Assembly: GCA_018268575.1 (NCBI GenBank)
Contig: JAFDWF010000029.1
Span: 1 to 60,995 of the forward strand
Reading direction: 5' to 3'
DNA: 60,995 nucleotides
DNA from: Actinomycetota bacterium
GTDB lineage: Bacteria; Actinomycetota; Thermoleophilia; Solirubrobacterales; 70-9
Shown one piece after another: positions 57,261-60,995 of this stretch. Position numbers and translations under genes: made by a program. How positions within the stretch are numbered: the first letter of the stretch is position 1; each line of letters starts with the position of its first letter. The notes under the pieces are model-generated. The model saw only the letters and a program-made list of their open reading frames with translations. It had not been told where the DNA came from and made no database searches.

Positions 57261-58396
57261 CCGTTCTTGAAGGCGTAGTAGGCGGGCTTGGGGTGGCCGT
57301 TCCAGGTGAGCAGGCCGCGATTCACCTCGGTCCCTTCCTGGTTGGGCGCTTCGTCGTAGAGCTCGAACCAGCCGAGCGTGTAGATCCGGTGCCAGTCGCG
57401 GACGATCTTGAAGGCGTCCCGGAGCCAGCTCGCCGCCGTCTGCCTCGAAACCCAATAGTTGAATTCGAAGTTCGCGTGATCGGTCGGGACGAAGTACTCG
57501 GAGAGGAAGAGCGGCAGCTTCTGGTTGCGGCCGTCGCGGGCCAGGTAGCGGTCCAGGTACTGGGCGACCACGTCGAGGTCGGAGAAGTCGGCCACGCCGC
57601 TGGTCTGGTTCATCAGGCCCTGGCTCAGGTCAGGCCTGCGGTACCCGAACGGGTTCTGGCCGTACATGTCCATCCGCGGCGGTTCCCCGTTCGGGAGCGT
57701 CAGCGCCTTGATGTATGCGAGGGGGCGGATGTCGCCGCCGCTGAAGGTATTGCCGCCGATCACGATGTTCTGCAGCGAGACCCCCTTCAGGGCGACGTAG
57801 GAGTCATCGAGGATCTGGGCGTAGATTTCCGGCCCGCGGCGTTGGCTCGCGGTGAGATCGAGTCCTTCGACGTGCTTCGCGAGCGGCATGAAGTTCGCCC
57901 GCCGCGAGGGCTCGCCCCAGATCTGCCAGTAGTGGACCTGCGACCAGTGCTTCGAGGCGGCCGTCACGAAATCTGCGAAGTCCTGCGGGTTCTTCGGGGC
58001 CCAGCGCCAGGGGCGGCCCCCGTTGGCCCACCCGGGCGCTCCCGAAACCTCCACCACGACCTGCATGCCGTGGGCCTGGGCGTTCACGATCGCTTCTTCG
58101 ACCGCGGGAGTCCAGTGGTACGCGGGGTCTTCCGGGTTGGTCGGTTCGGCCGGGCGGGTCGGCGCGACCCGCGCCCAGTTGATGGTGATCTCGTAGAGAC
58201 CGGCCCCGAGATTGCCATAGACGTCGAAAGCTTCGGCGTTGGCCGGGCCCCAGATCAGCTTCTGATGAGACGGAGCCGCCGAGGCGCCGGCGCCTCCCAG
58301 GACCGACCCCAGCGCCACCACGCAGGCGAGCGCCAAGCCCAGCCTGGCCGTGACGCCGCTTCGAAAACGTTCTAGTGTCTCCCTCGACGAAAGCAA
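57257..58396 (-). CDS. Secreted glycoside-hydrolase-like TIM-barrel protein
   Basis: A 379-residue protein from TTG 58396, which follows GGGAGGGG at good spacing on the minus strand. It has a signal (ARLGLALACVVALGSVLGGA, cleavage near ASA) and a TIM barrel of the GH5/GH39-like clan A: LYEITINWARVAPTRPAEPT, MQVVVEVSGAPGWANGGRPW, HYWQIWGEPSRRANFMPLAK with the acid/base Glu in WGEP (NEP is usual; Gly replaces Asn), and LPLFLSEYFVPTDHANFEFN with the nucleophile-position Glu. It probably trims or cleaves the polysaccharide made by the cluster. The frame is open upstream to 58762 but that overlaps the divergent gene. Confidence 0.85.
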   Translation of the reverse strand: MLSSRETLERFRSGVTARLGLALACVVALGSVLGGAGASAAPSHQKLIWGPANAEAFDVYGNLGAGLYEITINWARVAPTRPAEPTNPEDPAYHWTPAVEEAIVNAQAHGMQVVVEVSGAPGWANGGRPWRWAPKNPQDFADFVTAASKHWSQVHYWQIWGEPSRRANFMPLAKHVEGLDLTASQRRGPEIYAQILDDSYVALKGVSLQNIVIGGNTFSGGDIRPLAYIKALTLPNGEPPRMDMYGQNPFGYRRPDLSQGLMNQTSGVADFSDLDVVAQYLDRYLARDGRNQKLPLFLSEYFVPTDHANFEFNYWVSRQTAASWLRDAFKIVRDWHRIYTLGWFELYDEAPNQEGTEVNRGLLTWNGHPKPAYYAFKNG

Positions 58397-58412
58397 GAGG
58401 CCCCTCCCTGTC

Positions 58413-58946
58413 GTGCCTATCGAGATCGCCCGACATACCGACCGATCCAGGACGCCGATGGTACTCGTCGCGCTCCTTGCCTTATTCCTGCTCGCCGGCT
58501 CGGCCGTCGCGGTCCGGGCGCAAGCGGGGGAAGTCCACTTCGACCCGCAGAGCCCGGCGGAAAAAGAATACGCCCTGCCCCTGCAGCAAGCGCGCAACGA
58601 AGCCCTCGGCACCGAAGGTGCCGAGGGCAACGTCCGACCGGAAGCGGCGCCCCTCTTCGGGGTCGGCATCGGCGACAACGCGGCCCACGGCGAACCGGGC
58701 GCCGCGCGACCGAGCCGCTCCGGCCCGAACCACTCCGGCCACCCATCGGGAGGCGGAGCCAAGCCCGCCTCTTCGGGAGATCGGGCCGAGAATCAGGGCA
58801 CCGCTGCGGTCCTCGCCCACCGGTTCCGCGTCCCCGAGGACAGCTACCCGGTCGGCCGGGGGCTTCTGATCCTGGCCGGCCTACTCCTTGCGGGGCTCGC
58901 GGTCGGAATCGGGCTTCGCGCTCGCGGCCGCAGGATCTCGACCTAG
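58413..58946 (+). CDS. Membrane-anchored hypothetical protein
   Basis: A 177-residue protein from GTG 58413 (or ATG 58458). It has an N-terminal hydrophobic segment (MVLVALLALFLLAGSAVAVR), a low-complexity extracytoplasmic part rich in Gly, Pro, Ser and Asn (GEPGAARPSRSGPNHSGHPS), and a C-terminal membrane helix (LLILAGLLLAGLAVGIGLRA) with an Arg-rich end like a sortase-type or tail anchor, though no LPxTG is present. Function unknown; it is divergent from the glycoside-hydrolase-like gene, with starts 16 bp apart. Confidence 0.6.
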   Translation: MPIEIARHTDRSRTPMVLVALLALFLLAGSAVAVRAQAGEVHFDPQSPAEKEYALPLQQARNEALGTEGAEGNVRPEAAPLFGVGIGDNAAHGEPGAARPSRSGPNHSGHPSGGGAKPASSGDRAENQGTAAVLAHRFRVPEDSYPVGRGLLILAGLLLAGLAVGIGLRARGRRIST

Positions 58947-59136
58947 CCCGACCGGTCTGCGGGTTGTCCCGGCACCGCGGAGCGGGAGCGACGGGTGGTC
59001 GAAGCCGCGATTGTCACCTCCTTGATCGAGATCCGGCTGCAAGCAAACAACACCCCGGATTCACAGGGCTCCTGTCCTATGGCGGGGCGGGTTTTTTGAC
59101 ACGAACCCTGCGACCATCCACCGGATATCCAAGGTG

Positions 59137-59166
59137 CGTCATTTGGCTTGAATAAGCCAAATGACG
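59137..59166. terminator. 13-bp perfect hairpin
   Basis: CGTCATTTGGCTT, loop GAAT, then its exact complement (59137-59149, 59154-59166). Its AT content is high for this genome. No gene ends close by on the plus strand (58946 is 190 bp away), while the methyltransferase relic ends at 59240 on the minus strand, so it could be the terminator for that direction, or an end of a lost mobile element. Confidence 0.5.
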
Positions 59167-59239
59167 TGGGAGCATAGAAGTCGACGACGGGCATCGGACT
59201 GCGGTAAGCCGGGGGAGCAGGGAACCAGGGGAGTGAGAT

Positions 59240-59495
59240 TCACACCTGAGCTGTGCCGACAACCGGCGGCCGAACCCACTTTGGCGCCTTCGGAAACTCA
59301 CCGTGATCGAGCTCCTTGACGGTGAAGCCGGCGCCGCGGATCGAGGCGACGGTCGGGCGGTTGCAGTCGCAGCGGGCGATTAGGTTGTTGATCGGGTTCA
59401 TCCGGTCCTGCAGTCGGGCGAGCTTGGGGTCTCGGAGCGGACGTGCTCGAGGAAGAACAGCTAGCAAGAGGCGTCCGCTGTGGCACTGCGCCGTT
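59240..59495 (-). pseudogene. C-terminal relic of a UbiE-like methyltransferase, frameshifted
   Basis: On the minus strand about 59495-59455 encodes LFFLEHVRSE, then after a frameshift near 59450-59440 the sequence continues as DPKLARLQDRMNPINNLIAR, CDCNRPTVASIRGAGFTVKE, LDHGEFPKAPKWVRPPVVGT. This is the typical end of UbiE/Coq5-like class I SAM methyltransferases (LEHVR...DRMNPINN...P-VRP-VVG). The SAM-binding half is absent. The fragment is another decayed gene at the edge of the polysaccharide cluster. Confidence 0.7.
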
Positions 59496-60995
59496 CATCA
59501 GCGCCCGAGGCGAGGAGGTTGCCCGCGCGGTGGCCGATCAACGCTCCGCCGGCCCCGTGAGCTGGGCCGGCGGAACCCCGTCGCCGCGAAGCTATGACGG
59601 GCTCCGCGCTGATAGCCGAGCTCCCGGGAGTGGCCGTCCTCGAGCTACATCCGGAGCGCCTTCGACAACGACTGGCAGGCCGCGCTCGCCGCCGTCGGCT
59701 TCTAGCCTGCCGTCGACGTCTCCTCTCGTCAGCTCACTGCCGCACCCCGGCCGTATTCGAAAGACGAGTCCCTTGCCGCTCTTCGCGTCTCGATCGCCGC
59801 CGTCGATCGAGAAGAGGGTCCTGAATCGCTTCTGTTTCAGGCCGCCTCGGCCACCCGACCGCCGCCGTCGTTGGGGCCGTGCACGATCAGACTTCGATAC
59901 GTCACGGGAGTCCCCTGGCAGCTGCACATCTCGAACGGGATCGCCCGAGGCTGCGCCATTTATGCTTCCTCGATGCATTGGATGAACTCTGGCGAGGGTG
60001 CGTGGCTGCGAGAACAGGATCGCTGGGGACAGGAAGGAGGATCGCCCTCTGCCCCCTCCGCGAGGCCGACACCGACGGTGGATGAGATCCTTTCTGCGCG
60101 TCAGCAAGCAGGATCCGAGATCAGTTCCTGGTTTGCCCTCGCCGAGCGTCTGGTGGCGGAGAATCCGCCCTCGGACGCCTCCACTCGCCACTATCACGCC
60201 GTTGATCGGGGCCACGTCGTCCGACAGGGCCTCGTCCTGGGCTTCCGTCACCGTGTTGTCGACCGGCGGTACCGGCGACCTACCTCGCGCCTGGAGCCAG
60301 TGCTTGGGAACTCCTTGATGCCTGCCAGCGCTTTGAAGAGGGGCCTGGCCTGTCCCTTGCGTGGCCTCCCCTGCGCGGCGGCCAAGATAGAGCGACGCAA
60401 GCTCCGCAAGACAGGGGTGCTGTTCCTTGGCAAGGCCTGGACCGTCGGCCACGGCGGTCGCACCGCTTCCGATTGCGAGGATGCGTCGCTCATGATCCTC
60501 CCCAATGGCGCCGTGACTCATGGTGGCACCGGGACATGCGTCCCACTTGAGCATAGGCAGGCAGTCTTGAGCCTCGCGTTCTTCCAAACTGGCTCCGTCG
60601 ACACCCTACGGGGCCAGCTCCGAGCCAGCTCGGCGAGAATCAACGCCTATCTGGGGAGCTACTCGGCGCCCTCGGCTTGATCCCGGTGCGCTTCAAGTTG
60701 AAGTACCGCTCCGCCGACCAACACTGCGGCGGTCACACCCATACGGATCCGCAAGCCTTCTGATCTCGACGGCCAAGATCAGGAGGCCCGCCACCGGAAG
60801 ATCACCGGGGTGACGCACTTCGCTGCTGCCGGACTCTTCCATCACAAAGGCCCAGGCAACAGCCGTCAAGGTGGCCTGGACCCCATCCCCGCGTTGACAC
60901 CCACCCTGGCTGAGTAAGCCCGGATGCCGAGGAGGGGCGGAGCCCCGACGAGGCATCCGGGACGGCTCCCAGGATGGCCGCTCGACCACCAAGGA
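59496..60995. other. 1.5 kb with no defensible gene
   Basis: GC content drops here and long open frames exist on both strands over the same DNA (plus 59871-60680, 269 codons; minus 59592-60587, 331 codons), but neither has a recognisable motif, ribosome site or biased third positions. A short plus-strand end SYIRSAFDNDWQAALAAVGF (stop near 59704) looks like a true protein C-terminus in a frame that is closed upstream. I interpret the stretch as decayed coding DNA. It ends in a nested hairpin at 60919-60961. Confidence 0.45.
60919..60961. repeat. Nested hairpin
   Basis: Outer arms CCCGGATGCC (60919-60928) and GGCATCCGGG (60952-60961), inner stem GGGGC-GGA-GCCCC, separated by matched 5-nt gaps. 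The compact two-level structure recalls the hairpins at 1-406 at the other end of the window and may be a REP-like or terminator element. Confidence 0.55.

Noticed and set aside
59592..60587. 331-codon minus-strand gene
   Set aside because: No family resemblance, no ribosome site, weak third-position bias, and a competing long frame on the other strand.
1..60995. CRISPR array, rRNA operon or complete insertion sequence
   Set aside because: No regularly spaced direct repeats of CRISPR type, no rRNA-like conserved segments and no transposase frames with terminal repeats were seen.

Overview
The window is about 61 kb of very GC-rich DNA (most genes near 70% GC, many GTG starts, frequent 4-bp ATGA or GTGA gene overlaps). 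Gene content (actinobacterial-type F420/deazaflavin Ddn-like protein, CtaG/SCO copper assembly, IPT plus PASTA secreted protein, long glycosyl-polymer cluster) and style suggest a chromosome of an actinobacterium, most likely Thermoleophilia (Solirubrobacterales-like). That placement is an inference from style; there is no rRNA or complete tRNA here to prove it. No CRISPR array, rRNA or complete IS was seen.

Layout. 1-470: a dense array of hairpins without genes. 471-4518: housekeeping and secreted proteins (GNAT, IPT/PASTA protein, inorganic pyrophosphatase, VOC protein, lipoprotein, SGNH esterase). 4650-10064: a decayed genomic island with an orphan C-terminal part of a type I restriction HsdR, hicB with a frameshifted hicA, a rearranged integrase remnant, toxin-antitoxin fragments, a probable PBECR-like toxin with a DUF2283 partner, a tRNA 3' half that looks like an attachment site, an intact tyrosine integrase with helically phased repeats upstream, and a vapBC pair whose toxin is frameshifted. 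10196-24616: mixed metabolism, including a solute-binding lipoprotein translationally coupled to a cation/proton antiporter, a second antiporter convergent with it, a PAS-GGDEF-EAL protein, two hydrolases, SCO and CtaG (cytochrome oxidase copper assembly) and two NTF2-like proteins.

24737-30239 is an ion-transport block: Crp/Fnr-type regulator, ClC chloride channel/antiporter with CBS domains, KimA-like (YdaO-type) potassium transporter, and an OmpR/KdpE-type regulator whose receiver lacks key residues. Two unexplained cis signals tie this block together. An identical 26-bp element sits in the leaders of the KimA-like gene and the response regulator. A palindrome TGTCAG-N4-CTGACA occurs three times, always between genes: in front of the Crp-like gene/ClC pair, upstream of the solute-binding-protein/antiporter operon, and upstream of a small membrane ORF next to the response regulator. 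Together they suggest a previously undescribed ion-homeostasis regulon, which I consider the most interesting signal here.

30733-39690: secreted proteins of unknown function, TatA, a large LuxR-type ATPase regulator, a cupin pair, a truncated metallophosphoesterase and a CHAP-domain secreted protein with a clear promoter in an AT-rich patch. 40040-40640 is a multiply frameshifted ABC ATPase pseudogene. 40659-58946 is a polysaccharide cluster: O-antigen-ligase-like protein with a TPR tail, polyprenyl-phosphate sugar transferase, two NAD-dependent sugar epimerases, a glycosyltransferase fused to a methyltransferase, a flippase, an asparagine synthase-like amidotransferase, another GT4 glycosyltransferase, a giant fusion of a GT-C (ArnT/PMT-like) transferase with an O-antigen ligase, a second methyltransferase and a secreted glycoside-hydrolase-like protein. 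58947-60995 holds a methyltransferase fragment, strong hairpins and about 1.4 kb of lower-GC DNA with no gene I can defend.
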